Part shown: positions 1 through 8,477 of the stretch, piece by piece
Position numbering within the stretch: position 1 is the stretch's first letter
How the letters are laid out: each line of letters opens with the position of its first letter
Source: Acidobacteriaceae bacterium
GTDB lineage: Bacteria > Acidobacteriota > Terriglobia > Terriglobales > Acidobacteriaceae
Length of the DNA: 35,854 nucleotides
NCBI GenBank assembly: GCA_003132325.1
Contig: PKXK01000188.1
Location: 8,356 to 44,209, forward strand
Direction: 5' to 3'
Notes under the pieces: model-generated
Told to the model about the DNA's origin: nothing
Database searches by the model: none
Seen by the model: only the letters and a program-made list of their open reading frames with translations
Made by a program: the position numbers and the translations under genes

Positions 1-342
1 CCGCGCCCACTGGATCACCTGTACGCAGTGGCTGTGGGTGGCGCATTGAGTGATCGCCTGAATGGATTGAGCGATCGCCAGATCGGCCAACTGCTTTTCG
101 ATTTCTGCTGGCCGGAGCTTTATTTGAACGGTCCTGAGCTAATCATCTGCACGCACGCCATAGATCGGCTCCGTCGCTCCACGGGAGGCGCAGTCACGAA
201 TGAGGAAGCTGAAGACAACCTGAAACAGCAGCCAGTGTGCCCGAAATGTGGAAACGAGTTGTTTCTGCACTACGGAATTGACGAACCTGATTTCTGGCTG
301 TGTGACCGCGTGGCCTGCCGGCACAAGAGATCTGTCCGGTAA
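1..342 (+). CDS. Small zinc-ribbon protein, possibly 5'-truncated by the window edge
   Basis: The reading frame is open from base 1. The first usable start inside the window is GTG at 28, which gives 104 residues, but no clear ribosome binding site is seen there, so the true start may lie upstream. The C-terminal third carries a zinc-ribbon-like pattern: CPKC, about 20 residues, then CDRVAC. The N-terminal half is leucine-rich and unrecognised. A zinc-binding or nucleic-acid-binding role is possible, but only the cysteine spacing supports it. No neighbour gives further context. Confidence 0.4.
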   Translation, partial: PRPLDHLYAVAVGGALSDRLNGLSDRQIGQLLFDFCWPELYLNGPELIICTHAIDRLRRSTGGAVTNEEAEDNLKQQPVCPKCGNELFLHYGIDEPDFWLCDRVACRHKRSVR

Positions 343-824
343 GCAGCATATTCGACAGAACCAATCCAGGCATGGTCCAAGGACGGTGACAATCTCCAGG
401 TGTCGGACAGGCGGGACTCCGACTTTCTCAACTTCAGGTTGGCCGACGACTCGCCCAGAACCTCGTTCGAACTTCCCACAAGCCCGTTTATGGATAGTTT
501 CCGTGTTGCCGACCGCTCGGGAGTTCGAACTGTTCTTCTGTTGCCGTCCCGAGGGACACTCGCGACGGCTTAATCTCGTGATGATCGACGCAACTGACGG
601 TGAGGTGTTCCACCACACGGCTACTGCCGCAATGTTAGAAAACCTGCCCAAATCGCCCCTCTGGCAACGCCGTAAAGATTGGACTTGTTGATCCCCACGC
701 GTGGCGTTAGGAATGGGTAGTTTTCTAACCAACGTTCTTGTGTTGTTCTTGCACTTGCCTTCGGCGAATAGTTTCCGAGATGGGCCAGAATCGTCGGATT
801 CCGCGACGCATTGATGAACGAGCC
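343..824. other. Intergenic stretch without a confident gene
   Basis: Frames are open on both strands here (for example plus 248-691 and minus 139-732). None has a convincing ribosome binding site or a protein pattern I recognise, and the two opposing frames overlap each other. It may hold the decayed remains of a gene. I see no terminator hairpin for the kinase gene that ends at 825. Confidence 0.4.
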
Positions 825-3800
825 CTATGGCGGGCTATTCGCATTGGCGGCCTTTCGTGCGATCAACTCGAACCCTTTCGCACGGGCGCTTTTCTCCAGT
901 GTATGGAGCCGAACGCGAGCCGCGGCCGGATGCTTGGCCTGGATTTCAATCTGGCCGAGCGTGAGGGAGGCCTCTAGCTGCAATCGAAATAAGCTCAAGT
1001 TATGTGCCTGTGTGAGTGCCTGTTGAGCGGCTTTCCCGGCCTCTCCAAGTTTTTTCCCGGCTGCCATGAAGTTGGCATGATCAAGCATTACAGGGATTCG
1101 AACTGTTACATCCTGGCTCTTTTCCGAAAGTCGGACCGCTTCGGCAATGGCTGCGCGGGCCTCGTCTACTTTTCCTTGTTGAAGCAGGGACCTCGATAAC
1201 ACAGATTGTGCAAAGATCTCTTCATCAGCGTAAGCATCTGCCCGAAACGCCTCAACCGCCATTCTGCTGAGCTGTTCGGCCTCGGCTCCTTTGCCGGAAT
1301 CGCAGTCTAATTCCGCCAGCGCCAGGCGAGTTTCGGCGGCATCGCTTTTATTTCCGAGCTGCTTTTGCAGGGAGAGGGCGTCAAGATAAGCCCGATATGC
1401 TTTATCCGCCTCCGCCTGTTGTCGAAATACCCGCCCGATTTCAACGAGGGTAGAGGCGTAATAGCCCTTTCCGCCAATCTCGTGCTGAATAGTCGATGAC
1501 TGTTGGTACATCTTGTAAGCACCGGAGAGATCTCCCTGTTCAAACAATACGTCACCAATTGCCGCCAGAGCCTGTGCCGCCGAACCCCGATGGCCCACTT
1601 CGTTAGATAGCTCGAATGTCTTCTGAAAATGGTTGAGGGCATCCTGCAATTTCCCTTGCGTGCGCAAAAGGTTGCCAGCATTGCCCATCACGCCTGCCAT
1701 TCCATTCTTGTCGCCAGCCTTCTGGTAGCTGCGGAATGATTCGTCATACATCCGTCGCGCGGTGGTGAAGTCACCTTTCTTGGCAGAAATCAAACCGAGA
1801 TTCATCAGTTCTCTGGCTTGACCCTGTTCATCACCGATGGCCCGCGTTATCGTCAAAGCTTGACTGTAGAGCTTCCCGGCCGCAGCAAAATCCCCTTGAT
1901 TGATAGGAACTTCAGCCATGGTGTGCAGGGTTTGCGCCAACGCGCCGCGGTCTCCCGCAGCGGCGTAGATCTGCCGCGCTTCTTCGCAGGTAGACTGGGC
2001 CTTTTCGTTCTCGCCAAGATTCGCCAAAGCTCGGCACTCCCTGGTTCGGGCTCGAGCCACCAGGAGCGTGGCGCCCCGTTCCCCTGCTTCTTGTGCCGCG
2101 AGGTCTGCCGCGTCTCGGGTGAGTCTGTCGTCCCCGAGCGACGCAGCGGCCGCTGCTCTGGCCAGATCGATTCGCGGATCGCCTTTTGCCTGCGCTCCAG
2201 AAGCACTTAGAGTGGCCAAGCCCTTTAATGCATCTTTTCCTCGACCGCCGGCAGTTTCGACACTCGCCAGCTGCAAGCCGTACTCGAGATTGTCCGGGAA
2301 AAAGCTGAATAGAGTTTGATAGGCTTCAATAGCTTTTCCCCAATCCTTACTCGTTTCAAAGAACCGGGCCTCGACCAGCAGGTGCTTCTCACGCGAGAGA
2401 TTGCCCGCTCCATCCAAGGCTGTCTTCGATTCCTGCCGCGCGTTAGCGTCGTAGCCGAGGGATGACCACGCCTTGGCGAGCGCAGCGTGCGCAAGTGGAA
2501 AGGAAGGGTCGGCAGCGACGGCGCGGCTGAGTATGTCTCGGGCCGAAAGCGCATCAAATGCGCTGATCTTGGCGAGTCCTTGCGAATAGAGCCGAATTGC
2601 CTCCGGATTCGACGGCAGCTCAGCCCTTAGTCCCACGGATTCGACTGGGGAAAGGTTCTCAAGTCTGAACTGCCCTCGCAAGCGTGATCCAACCTGCGAT
2701 GCGAGGTCGACTATGGCTTTCTCAGTGCCCGTTTCCGAAATCGCAGCGACAGTTTGTCCCGTGGTGGAGTCTTCGAGGCGAAGGTCGAGGCGAATCTGGC
2801 CCGTGTCTTTTCCCTGGGCGAGATACGATCCGAGAATTATGAAGTCGCTTGCCATGTTCTTGCGAACTTGCGGCAAAGCGGCGGGGGGCAGACTTTCCAC
2901 ATCGGATAGACCGAGGTCGATCTTGGTACGCGCGACGGTCTCGGCTGGCACGGTGCGCAGTTGCTCGCCGGCTGTAAGTTCGGCGGCCAACATCTCCGAG
3001 AGGGCAGTTGAAATCCAAGCCGTATCCTGGCGGCTGGAGAGATTCTTAAAACCTAGTATCGCTACCGACGGACGCATCCGAACATGGACGCTACTGGATT
3101 GTTGCTCGTTCCTCTGTTTCCATAATCTGCGCGCTTCCCATGTACCCAACCCGGCGACCACGGCGAGTACCAGTAGCGCGGTAGCCAACGACTCCGTATG
3201 CCGATGGATGAATTTTCCACCGCGGTAGAGGAGAGTGGGTTTACGGGCCTCAATCGGCATGCCCGAAAGGTGCCGCTCAATATCTTTCGCGAACGCCTCC
3301 GCGGACGCATAGCGATGTTCGGGCTCCTTGCGAATTGCCTTCATCACAATGGTATCGAGATCGCCTCGCAGCCGACGCGGCAGCTCTTCTGGCCGAATCG
3401 CTCGCGCTTCACCAATCAGCTGAGGGGTGATTACGGTTCGCGTGCTGCCGTCATGAGACGCCCTTTCATCGATCCGGCTAACTGCCGCACTTGGCTTCTC
3501 CGGTACTTCCTCGCAAACGGAGCGCTCGATTTCCAAAGGCGAATCGAACCGAACCCGATAGGGGCGATGACCGGTCAACAGCTCGTAAAGCAGGACTCCG
3601 AGCGAATAGATATCCGTGGCATTTGTGATCGGTTCCCCGCGCACCTGTTCAGGACTGGCATATTCGGGCGTCATTGGCCGCCAATCGGTTCGGGTAAGCG
3701 GCGCGTCCGGGGACCATTGCGGGTTGAGCACCTTGGCGATGCCAAAATCCAAGAGCCGTGCCACGCCTTCCTTCGTGATCAGGATGTTGCCGGGCTTCAG

Positions 3801-4409
3801 ATCACGATGGATGACGAGGGTTTCATGGGCATACTGAACTGCGAGGCAGACGGTACGGAACAACTGCAAACGTTCGGCAATGGACAATCTGTGAGTGTCG
3901 CAATATTCGTCGATACGAACACCCTCGACGTAATCCATGATGAGATAAGGCAGGCCCTCTTCGGTGCTCCCGCCGTCGAGGAGCCGTACGATGCTGGGAT
4001 GGTCGAGAGCTGCGAGGGCTTGACGTTCGTTGCGAAAACGCCGAAGGACTTCATCCTTGTTGATCCCCGGCATGAGCATTTTGATGGCTACTCGTTTCCG
4101 GTACTGGTCGTCGGCACGCTCGGCCAGATAGACGATGCCCATACCGCCATGGCCGCATTCGCGGATGATTCGATACGCCCCGATTCGTCTTCCGGCGATT
4201 GCACTCGACTGAGCGGATAACAGATCAGCGGCAGGACAATCCTCAAGAAAAGTGGGAGCGTCGTCGAAGCTCGACAGCAGCGATTCTATTTCGGCGCGCA
4301 GAGAGTCGTCGGCCCCGCAGGCCTGGCGCAGAAAATTACTTCGCTCCTCGGGGTCTCGCTCCAGGGCCGACGTAAACAACTCTTTTACCTGGTCCCACTT
4401 TTCAGGCAT
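825..4409 (-). CDS. Ser/Thr protein kinase with TolB-like and TPR domains
   Basis: Membrane-anchored Hanks-type kinase, 1194 residues. A short N-terminal module (about 1-60, starting MPEKWDQVKELF) is typical of kinases paired with this class of ECF sigma factor. The kinase domain covers about 78-380: glycine loop GHGGMG at 86-91, ATP-binding Lys110, catalytic HRDLKPGN at 201-208, DFG at 221-223 and TPEYASPEQ at 247-255, so it should be active. One membrane segment lies at about 405-421. A TolB/FlgO-like alpha/beta region (about 445-580, starting VAILGFKNLS) follows, then TPR repeats to near the end, presumably outside the cytoplasm. An in-frame ATG exists at 4517, but ATG 4409 is preferred: it matches the family N-terminus and overlaps the sigma factor stop (8-base overlap), which suggests translational coupling. 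Its likely substrate is the upstream sigma factor. Confidence 0.93.
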   Translation of the reverse strand: MPEKWDQVKELFTSALERDPEERSNFLRQACGADDSLRAEIESLLSSFDDAPTFLEDCPAADLLSAQSSAIAGRRIGAYRIIRECGHGGMGIVYLAERADDQYRKRVAIKMLMPGINKDEVLRRFRNERQALAALDHPSIVRLLDGGSTEEGLPYLIMDYVEGVRIDEYCDTHRLSIAERLQLFRTVCLAVQYAHETLVIHRDLKPGNILITKEGVARLLDFGIAKVLNPQWSPDAPLTRTDWRPMTPEYASPEQVRGEPITNATDIYSLGVLLYELLTGHRPYRVRFDSPLEIERSVCEEVPEKPSAAVSRIDERASHDGSTRTVITPQLIGEARAIRPEELPRRLRGDLDTIVMKAIRKEPEHRYASAEAFAKDIERHLSGMPIEARKPTLLYRGGKFIHRHTESLATALLVLAVVAGLGTWEARRLWKQRNEQQSSSVHVRMRPSVAILGFKNLSSRQDTAWISTALSEMLAAELTAGEQLRTVPAETVARTKIDLGLSDVESLPPAALPQVRKNMASDFIILGSYLAQGKDTGQIRLDLRLEDSTTGQTVAAISETGTEKAIVDLASQVGSRLRGQFRLENLSPVESVGLRAELPSNPEAIRLYSQGLAKISAFDALSARDILSRAVAADPSFPLAHAALAKAWSSLGYDANARQESKTALDGAGNLSREKHLLVEARFFETSKDWGKAIEAYQTLFSFFPDNLEYGLQLASVETAGGRGKDALKGLATLSASGAQAKGDPRIDLARAAAAASLGDDRLTRDAADLAAQEAGERGATLLVARARTRECRALANLGENEKAQSTCEEARQIYAAAGDRGALAQTLHTMAEVPINQGDFAAAGKLYSQALTITRAIGDEQGQARELMNLGLISAKKGDFTTARRMYDESFRSYQKAGDKNGMAGVMGNAGNLLRTQGKLQDALNHFQKTFELSNEVGHRGSAAQALAAIGDVLFEQGDLSGAYKMYQQSSTIQHEIGGKGYYASTLVEIGRVFRQQAEADKAYRAYLDALSLQKQLGNKSDAAETRLALAELDCDSGKGAEAEQLSRMAVEAFRADAYADEEIFAQSVLSRSLLQQGKVDEARAAIAEAVRLSEKSQDVTVRIPVMLDHANFMAAGKKLGEAGKAAQQALTQAHNLSLFRLQLEASLTLGQIEIQAKHPAAARVRLHTLEKSARAKGFELIARKAANANSPP

Positions 4410-4980
4410 GTTTCGGGTCGCCTTTGCGCAGTTCACGCGCAAGCCACGCTTTTGCCAGGTTCCAGTTACGCTTAAGCGTCGTGCGCGAAACTCCGAGAAC
4501 TCCGGCCGACTCTTCAATGCTTAAACCGCCGAAAAAACGCAACTCCACGAGTTGGGCCTGCTGCGGATCGAATTCGGCCAGGCGGGTCAGAGCTTCATCC
4601 AATGCGATGACGTCCGCCGCCTTGCCTTTGGAAACTCCGGCGGCTTCTTCCAGGAAAACTTTCTCGACGCCTCCGCCGCGCTTCTTGGCGTCATGGCCAC
4701 GGCTGTGGTCAACCAGGATGCGGCGCATCAGTTGTGCCGCGACGCCCAGGAACTGCTCCCTGTTCTTCCAATGAACTTCTCTTTGATTGGCCAAGCGCAG
4801 ATAGGCCTCATGCACCAGGGCGGTTGTCTGTAAGGTGTGCTCACCGCGCTCCCGCTGCAAGTAGTGAGACGCCAGACTCCGCAGTTCCGAGTAGAGCAGC
4901 ACGACCAACTCGGCCACTGCTTTGTCATCGCCGATATCGAGTCCACTCGGGAGAGTGGCTACATCTTTGGGCGCATCCAT
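4402..4980 (-). CDS. ECF sigma factor (TIGR02999-like) paired with a Ser/Thr kinase
   Basis: 192 residues with sigma region 2 (about 20-95) and sigma region 4 (about 130-185, HTH around GLSIEESAGVLGVSRTTLKR). In region 2.2 the usual DAED core-binding stretch is replaced by QTTA (Thr52, Thr53) just before LVHEAYLRL. This recalls kinase-linked ECF factors such as Vibrio EcfP, where threonine phosphorylation supplies the missing negative charge. ATG 4980 is chosen over ATG 5106 because the family homology begins here and AAGG lies a few bases upstream; the extra 42 residues of the longer form look non-coding. The gene overlaps the kinase gene by 8 bases. No anti-sigma gene is adjacent, so control by the kinase is the natural inference. 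Confidence 0.92.
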   Translation of the reverse strand: MDAPKDVATLPSGLDIGDDKAVAELVVLLYSELRSLASHYLQRERGEHTLQTTALVHEAYLRLANQREVHWKNREQFLGVAAQLMRRILVDHSRGHDAKKRGGGVEKVFLEEAAGVSKGKAADVIALDEALTRLAEFDPQQAQLVELRFFGGLSIEESAGVLGVSRTTLKRNWNLAKAWLARELRKGDPKHA

Positions 4981-5399
4981 AAACAGCCTTGTAGGCGATG
5001 ACCGGAACCGCCGTGGTGTAAATGGGCACCGTACATCGCGATCACTTGAACTTGGTAAATATAGAAACAAAGATAAAAAAGAGGGAGGATAGGAGTTCGC
5101 GAGCATTCCAACTCACCCCAAAGATCGCGATCTCTACGGGCGGAAGTATATATCCAGTCGAATGCAAAGAAAAGGGGGTTTACGCCTTTGTTTTGGCCCG
5201 GTTGGAGCTTCTTGGTGCAGGAAGCTAGAACCGCTAACCGGACTATTTGAAAGAAATTTGGACCTTTTTCCCTGATTTCTTCGCGTTATCTAGATAGAGG
5301 CCGAGTTTGGATCGTGGGGAGGGAAGACGGCAAGCGAACATCCCAGGTTAGCGATCTCTGCGGCGGCGCTCAAGAAACTGCTCGAAAAAAGGAGAATCT
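4981..5399. promoter_or_regulatory. Divergent intergenic region between sigma/kinase operon and beta-helix gene
   Basis: This 419-base region must hold the promoters of both divergent units. It is AT-rich compared with its surroundings, with pyrimidine-rich tracts near 5065-5095 (read on minus) and 5265-5300 (read on plus). I could not assign -35/-10 elements with confidence. Short plus-strand frames in it (for example 5022-5228) are not convincing genes. Confidence 0.4.
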
Positions 5400-6269
5400 A
5401 TGAAACGGAAATTCGCGGTCTTGGATCCAATGAAATCGCATCGTTCAACCGGGATGTCTCGCCTCGGGCTTTTGACCCTTCTCTCCATACTACTGGTGTG
5501 GGTTGGCGTGGCTGGCGCGGCGGTGAGTAAGGATGCCGGCGTCGTTCTGATTAATCAAGCGGAAGCCATCGCAGGGGGGATTACGTCATGTGACACAGCG
5601 GGTTTCCCTGTTACCATTTGTACATCAGGCAGCTACCGTTTGTCGGGGGATTTGAACGTGCCTTCCGGCACGGATGGCATAGAAATTACTGCCTCTAATG
5701 TATCTTTGGACCTGAACGGGTTCACCATTGTGCTCCCCGCGTCGGGGTCTACCCCCAGCATCTGCTCGATCAAATCAATTGGCTCACTATCCCTCATTCG
5801 TATCCAGAACGGGATTCTGTCTGGCGGCGATTGTGGGGTTCAGCTTGGCAGCGCTTCCAACTCGCTTGTGTCTGATGTCACAATTCAGACCAATGTTGTC
5901 GTTGCTGGCGCATCGGGAATCACGATTGGACCCAGTAGCCGCGTTCAGGACAATCGCGTGACCTTCCCCTGTGTCTCCTGCCCCCTCAGTGCAATTGGCA
6001 TCCACGCTTCTGGTAACGCCGTCATCAGGGGCAACTCCGTCGCTCAGGCCGAGTTTGGCATCGATGTTCAATGTCCAGCGGTCGTAGTCGAGAACGTCCT
6101 GGCGAATCCCTTTCCCAATGGGTCCCCCGTATCGGGCTTCATTATCCTACCAGACCCCTTTGGAGGTAATTCCGCATTGTATCGATCCTCGTGCACTTTT
6201 TCTCTTAACAATCAGTGCACATTCTCCGGCTCAACCCCGGACGCAAATTGCGGGAACAGCGGCCCCTAA
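5400..6269 (+). CDS. Secreted right-handed beta-helix protein
   Basis: 289 residues with an N-terminal basic segment and a hydrophobic stretch at about 21-41 that fits a signal peptide or anchor. The body has the rhythm of a parallel beta-helix (pectate-lyase-like or NosD-like): SGSYRLSGDLNVPSG, then repeated turns such as DGIEITASNVSLDLNGF, IRIQNGILSGG, and GIGIHASGNAVIRGNSV-type coils. The last 40 residues are rich in Cys, Ser and Asn. ATG 5400 is supported by GGAG at 5391-5394. No catalytic residues of polysaccharide lyases can be assigned, so it may be structural or a carbohydrate-binding surface protein. It is divergent from the sigma/kinase operon and is a candidate target of it, by position only. 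Confidence 0.75.
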   Translation: MKRKFAVLDPMKSHRSTGMSRLGLLTLLSILLVWVGVAGAAVSKDAGVVLINQAEAIAGGITSCDTAGFPVTICTSGSYRLSGDLNVPSGTDGIEITASNVSLDLNGFTIVLPASGSTPSICSIKSIGSLSLIRIQNGILSGGDCGVQLGSASNSLVSDVTIQTNVVVAGASGITIGPSSRVQDNRVTFPCVSCPLSAIGIHASGNAVIRGNSVAQAEFGIDVQCPAVVVENVLANPFPNGSPVSGFIILPDPFGGNSALYRSSCTFSLNNQCTFSGSTPDANCGNSGP

Positions 6270-7041
6270 CACACCGCCAGTTTCTAAGACTCACGAGTTG
6301 GGGGATGGCTAGGTGAGCGCCGTCCCCTTTTCGTCTTTTGGAGTCCGTCTCGGTTTGGCGACTCATAATCCGTCGGTCGTAGGCTCGAGTGTGCACTGCA
6401 AGCGCCAAGGCGTGCTTTGCCACTTGTTCGAGGTCCGTGGGACAACCACCGCTGTGGTTCTTTGCTCGTTCAGAACTGAAGATCGCGTACCCATTGAGTC
6501 AGGAGTGTACGTCCAAAACGAACATCGCTACGAGCAAGACACGATCTACGCTGAAGTGGATCGGTGGATACAGTGGGGGTCGCGTCTCCGGCTATATTCA
6601 AGCTCAGGTTAATCACGAGCATTCATGCGGACAACGATGCGGTGATAAAAACGTGATAGTTCTACGGTCAAAAAGGGTCTATTGGGATCAGAACGAGGCA
6701 GAATGTCATCCTGGAAAGTCCTTGAAAAATCAGGTGGAGTAGAGAATTTTCATAACCATTCAGAACACACTGTGTGATCTTCAAAACCGAGGGGCAGCAA
6801 GGCATCACGCCGTCGAGTCAGAAATCCCGACCTCGGAGTTAACGGCGATCGGAGCGTCGTCGGCACCGGTTCCGGTCGGATCGCGGTCTATCCGGAAATT
6901 ATTCCGGGCCAGAAGTCCGCTTCTGGGAGATCTGCCGCTGAAAATCACCGAGATTCCTCCCGAGCGAAGCGCTAACCGGAAGTTGTAAGGGCTCGATATA
7001 GAGTATCTGACAGACTTGGCCTAATGGCCGGGCGTGCAAGG
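6270..7041. other. Long intergenic region, no confident gene
   Basis: This 772-base stretch has only short frames (plus 6313-6612 and 6389-6742) with cysteine- and serine-rich, unrecognised translations and no clear ribosome binding site. It contains a tRNA-like fragment (6360-6390) and a short perfect inverted repeat at 6892-6907 (CCGGAA, 4-base loop, TTCCGG). The latter might be an operator or the end signal of the minus-strand gene that stops at 7042. Confidence 0.45.
6360..6390 (+). pseudogene. tRNA-Met(CAT)-like 3' fragment
   Basis: The sequence starting GACTCATAATCCGTCGG closely resembles the anticodon loop (CTCATAA, anticodon CAT), anticodon 3' stem, variable loop and start of the T arm of an elongator tRNA-Met. 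The bases 5' of the loop do not complete the anticodon stem, and the T stem does not close 3' of CTCGAGT, so this is not a working tRNA. Such partial tRNA copies can mark attachment sites of integrated elements. The assignment rests on remembered tRNA consensus. Confidence 0.45.
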
Positions 7042-7800
7042 TCAAGTTCGATCTATCACACCCGAGCCGTTGTTGGCTTCGCACTCCCCGCGCATGTTCT
7101 GCTGATTCAGGACGATGTCCTTGCGGGCAATCCTCAGCACGAGCCTGTTCCACAATACGACCACAACCTCTTTATTGCCAGCTTGCTCGACCACAGCGAT
7201 TCCGCGACCGAGCACTGCCACGCGGTCGCCCTTTTTCAGGGTGCGCTCCCATTGGCGGCGGACGTAGTATTCCTTGCGCGTCTTGATCAAGCAGTCCAAT
7301 CCCGCCGCGTCGAAACCTGAGCCGTTCCTCCAGAAACGGATGCTCTCGTGTTCGCCAAGTATGAAAATGTCGGCGCCAAACGCGATCAGAGCTTTCAGCC
7401 GGGCGTCTATTTGTGTCAGCGTGAACGGGATTGTGTCAGGCGGCAGGAACAAACTCTTGGGATACGCGAACTGGGCACGCCACCCAAGTTTGTGCTCCAC
7501 CACTGTGCCCCACAGGTAGACTTCGCCGTGGATACCGCGCCCCTCGTAGCCGAACTGGCGCAGGTGCTCAAGGTTCTTCGCCGCGTAGACGCCGCAAGTG
7601 CAGTCCGAGTGCGGGAGTTCGTGAGCGCCATGCACGGCTTTCGGACGACCGACGATTGTTCCGCGAACAGCAGCCCTGCATCCCGCCGCAAGCGGCCGAC
7701 CCGGAAGCCACGGCTCACCGTTGAGCGACTTGAGACCGGCGGCGTTCCACTGCCAAACGCGGTACCCGACGACAGGCGAGATGTAATCGGGAATGTTCAC
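7042..7800 (-). CDS. Conserved hypothetical protein with CTCG motif
   Basis: 252 residues, no signal peptide and no clear membrane segment. The N-terminal half has features I associate with a conserved family of unknown function: opening YISPVVGYRVWQW, a GTPW-like GEPWLPGRPL stretch, CTCGVYAAKNLEHL, and GEVYLWGTVVEHKLGWRAQFAYP. These suggest a beta-rich fold with a small cysteine cluster (HSDCTCG). The C-terminal part (about 160-252) contains an RGIAVVEQ-like beta-strand segment. It starts at GTG 7800, overlapping the restored-frame stop of the small repeat-bearing gene in a GTGA arrangement, which points to translational coupling. Function unknown. Confidence 0.7.
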   Translation of the reverse strand: MNIPDYISPVVGYRVWQWNAAGLKSLNGEPWLPGRPLAAGCRAAVRGTIVGRPKAVHGAHELPHSDCTCGVYAAKNLEHLRQFGYEGRGIHGEVYLWGTVVEHKLGWRAQFAYPKSLFLPPDTIPFTLTQIDARLKALIAFGADIFILGEHESIRFWRNGSGFDAAGLDCLIKTRKEYYVRRQWERTLKKGDRVAVLGRGIAVVEQAGNKEVVVVLWNRLVLRIARKDIVLNQQNMRGECEANNGSGVIDRT

Positions 7801-7978
7801 TGCGCGACTGGCACCTGCTCGGGCTCAGGCTGCGCTGAAGCAGGAACAGTTTCAGGTTCGGCTGTCGGCTGGTTCACCGGAAGCTCAAGTGGTTCCACGA
7901 CGATGTTCGAAGCGGCTCCACGACGATGGTTCGAAGCGGCTCCACGACGATGGTTCGAAGCGGCTCGCCGATTTGCAT
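7797..7978 (-). pseudogene. Small EPLRTIVV-repeat protein gene with one-base frameshift
   Basis: ATG 7978 has a good ribosome binding site (AAGGAG at 7985-7990). The reading MQIG is followed by tandem EPLRTIVV units. The first two DNA units are 24 bases; the third is 23 bases because one G (plus strand, near 7905) is missing. As given, the frame ends early at 7874. If the missing base is restored, the frame continues as EPLRTIVVEPLELPVNQP and a Pro/Glu/Ala-rich tail to a TGA at 7799-7797, exactly overlapping the next gene's GTG, for about 60 residues. The clean restoration argues that this is a real gene with a recent frameshift or a sequencing error. Function unknown. Confidence 0.65.
7896..7966 (-). 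repeat. Three tandem 24/24/23-base direct repeats (EPLRTIVV codons)
   Basis: Copies lie at 7943-7966, 7919-7942 and 7896-7918. The first two are identical over 24 bases and the last has lost one base. The unit length is a multiple of three, so copy-number changes alone would keep the frame; only the single-base loss breaks it. The repeats lie inside the small gene at 7797-7978. Confidence 0.9.
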
Positions 7979-8015
7979 GACTAGCTCCTTCTTTCTTCCG
8001 GAAAGCTCTTTGCCA

Positions 8016-8477
8016 TCAGATTTCTGCTCCGTGTGCGCTGGCATGCTCGCGGCACAGGGTCTTAATCCAACCGCCTTCCCGCCGTTTTCCCGGCTGGCCG
8101 CAAACCTCGCAGGCGCGGAAGGACTCCCGTTCGGCGGTTTCGAGGCGTCGGCTAATGGCGTCATTCGCATGAGTCACGTAGATGCGCAACTCGCCAAATT
8201 TCTCTTTCACTAGCAGTACTTCAAACTGGTGTCCGGCTGCCTCGAATTCGGCGACCAGAGGTTCCAAGTCCTCGCACAACCGCCAGAGGATGTCGAACCA
8301 GCCATCGCCGTGGCAGAAGCCGAAAGACATCAATGTGTGTCGAACGTCGCCTTCGCGCTTGAACCACCTCGGGCGCCGCAGTTGGTCATGCGCACAGATA
8401 TGCAAAAGCCATCGGAGCATCGGACCAAACTGGAGGGGTACCAGGACGCCTCGCCGAGCACGGTGGGAGCGAGCCAA
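8016..8477 (-). CDS. Conserved hypothetical protein with C-terminal zinc-finger-like motif
   Basis: 153 residues from the longest start; internal starts at 8420 (MLRWLL) or 8330 (MSFGF) are possible, and the last would begin at the conserved-looking core. The core reads GDGWFDILWRLCEDLEPL, then FEVLLVKEKFGELRIYV and HANDAISRRLETAE, suggesting an alpha/beta domain. It ends with a possible zinc site, CEVCGQPG...GGWIKTLCREH. I associate this pattern with small proteins of unknown function found in acidobacteria and some phages. It ends 37 bases before the repeat-bearing small gene and probably heads a three-gene operon running to 7042. It is divergent from the kinase gene at 8621. Confidence 0.7.
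   Translation of the reverse strand: MARSHRARRGVLVPLQFGPMLRWLLHICAHDQLRRPRWFKREGDVRHTLMSFGFCHGDGWFDILWRLCEDLEPLVAEFEAAGHQFEVLLVKEKFGELRIYVTHANDAISRRLETAERESFRACEVCGQPGKRREGGWIKTLCREHASAHGAEI

Noticed and set aside
139-732. Opposing frames at 139-732 (minus) and 248-691 (plus) as genes
   Set aside because: Neither has a credible ribosome binding site or recognised domain, and they exclude each other; at most a decayed gene.
3198-4220. Long open frame (340 codons) on the plus strand opposite the first kinase
   Set aside because: It lies wholly opposite the conserved kinase domain, has no ribosome binding site and no recognisable protein pattern; it is a by-product of GC-rich codon use.
7896-7966. 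CRISPR-like array
   Set aside because: The repeats are directly tandem with no spacers and read in frame as EPLRTIVV, so they are coding repeats.
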